Of a DNA stretch of 45,258 bases, positions 44,541 to 45,258 are shown piece by piece. The number at the start of each line of letters is the position of its first letter. The first letter of the stretch is position 1. Source of the DNA: Planctomycetia bacterium (lineage in GTDB: Bacteria > Planctomycetota > Planctomycetia > Pirellulales > Thermoguttaceae); NCBI GenBank assembly GCA_030539295.1, contig JAUNSJ010000027.1, positions 1 through 45,258 of the forward strand, in the 5' to 3' direction. The notes below the pieces were generated by a model that worked only from the letters and a program-made list of their open reading frames with translations, was not told where the DNA came from and did no database searches. A program made the translations under genes and the position numbers.

Positions 44541-45098
44541 TTACTTCCTTTCAATTTTAATACCCGTTTCGACGCTGCCGCCGATAGGGACAATAGATAT
44601 TTCCCGTAACACAAATTTATTTATCAGCAGTAACGGCCCTTCATATTCCTTGCCGTAAAAGGTTATTTTTTGTCCGCAAGGAATTTCCTTAAAAGCGTCC
44701 GTTTGACCTGCCGTTACCCCGCCTACCGATAATTGGTATTTAAAGCCGTATTTCTGACTATTGATTAAGCCGTCAATACTTTCGCGCAACTCTTTTGACA
44801 TTTCGTTATATTGACTGATAACCCCCGAAACTTGTAACCGTTTTTCACCGTTGATAAAAACCGTTTCACAATGTCCTACTATTTTCGTTTGGTCATGTTG
44901 CCATAAAAGCGGTATCGGAGTTTCTTTCGGAATAACTATTCCGTCCGGGTCAATAAGCGATATTTCATAAGAATCTTTTTCGTTCGCCACTAATATTTCA
45001 TTCGGTGAATAGGCTACCCCGTTGAAAACGGGAACAGCTTTTGAATTACAACCGAAAGACGCAAACAGAATAAAAAACATAAAAGTTAAATATCTCAT
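44541..45098 (-). CDS. Lipoprotein-like paralogue of the prohead protease
   Basis: A 185-residue protein. It begins MRYLTFMFFILFASFGCNSK, a lipoprotein-type signal with the candidate lipid Cys at 17, although the residue at -3 is serine rather than leucine. The mature part aligns with the protease end of the next gene: His 68 and His 76 in WQHDQTKIVGH, the same eight-residue spacing, Ser 124 in LSVGG, and VLREISIVPIGGS at 163-175 against ELREISFVEQGA. The start at 45098 is fixed by AAAGGAAA; an in-frame Met further upstream has no such site. It lies six bases before the capsid gene. Either it is a phage protease with an export signal or the signal-like segment anchors an assembly factor. Confidence 0.7.
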   Translation of the reverse strand: MRYLTFMFFILFASFGCNSKAVPVFNGVAYSPNEILVANEKDSYEISLIDPDGIVIPKETPIPLLWQHDQTKIVGHCETVFINGEKRLQVSGVISQYNEMSKELRESIDGLINSQKYGFKYQLSVGGVTAGQTDAFKEIPCGQKITFYGKEYEGPLLLINKFVLREISIVPIGGSVETGIKIERK

Positions 45099-45117
45099 TT
45101 TCCTTTCTTTGTTAAAC

Positions 45118-45146
45118 AGTATAACAGGGGGTTCCGTTTTCACCAA
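45118..45146 (-). promoter_or_regulatory. Candidate promoter of the element's head-gene operon
   Basis: Read on the minus strand, TTGGTG (45146-45141) and TATACT (45123-45118) are 17 bases apart, with a TG one base before the -10. It would start transcription about 15 bases before the lipoprotein ribosome site. Another TTGACA lies at 45246-45241 without a good -10. The stretch from 45147 to the end of the window holds no gene. Confidence 0.5.
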
Positions 45147-45258
45147 ACATTTTTTTCAAGTGTCAGGTAGTGAAGAATCTTCGCCCACCTGTTCTAATGA
45201 AGTTTTTTCAACATTTCAAAATATCAGGTATATACGTAAAGTGTCAATATAACTTGAT

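Overview
The window most likely comes from the chromosome of a planctomycete. It carries two DUF1559 proteins with the type IV prepilin-like N-terminus typical of that phylum, small lipoproteins paired with them, a planctomycete-style ECF sigma factor followed by a FecR/LamG anti-sigma-like protein, and a BRCT-HTH-TPR protein. A glycyl radical enzyme with its activase and a complete Na+-translocating NADH:quinone reductase point to anaerobic or microaerobic sugar metabolism, perhaps host-associated. That lifestyle is inference.

Layout. 1-2165: acetolactate synthase and hairpin terminators. 2193-7816 (minus strand): a likely operon running DUF1559 protein, lipoprotein, secreted GH32 enzyme, secreted LamG-GH32 enzyme. 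7817-8155: divergent promoters. 8156-15879 (plus strand): sedoheptulokinase-like FGGY kinase, glycyl radical enzyme, radical-SAM activase, MFS sugar porter and GntR/LacI-type regulator. Together these halves look like a sugar-utilisation locus in which extracellular fructan-type hydrolases release a sugar that is imported, phosphorylated and processed by radical chemistry. The glycyl radical enzyme is not a pyruvate formate-lyase by its motifs and its substrate is unknown.

15986-19415: rpsB-tsf-pyrH-frr with a clear promoter, a structured leader and a terminator. 19461-20894: tandem SGNH hydrolase. 21075-22004: NagB-like protein. 22059-22589: structured leader of the nqrABCDEF operon (22590-28824). 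Then come queC and the BRCT-HTH-TPR gene, a low-GC pair of GYF-domain membrane proteins, and a second surface module: ECF sigma, FecR-LamG, DUF1559 protein, lipoprotein, Tat-exported metallo-beta-lactamase-fold protein (32811-38226). A low-GC membrane-protein gene and about 1.3 kb without convincing genes follow.

40285-45258: an HU-like gene and tRNA-Ser(GCT), immediately followed by a tyrosine integrase and phage head genes on the minus strand. This is one end of an integrated element using the tRNA gene as attachment site. Its capsid gene encodes a protease-coiled coil-major capsid polyprotein. The gene just upstream encodes a lipoprotein-like paralogue of the same protease. No tail genes lie between the capsid gene and the attachment site, so the element may be a capsid-encoding satellite rather than an ordinary prophage.

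The two best candidates for undescribed biology are the glycyl-radical sugar locus (2193-15879) and the phage-like element with the exported protease paralogue (40857-45258).
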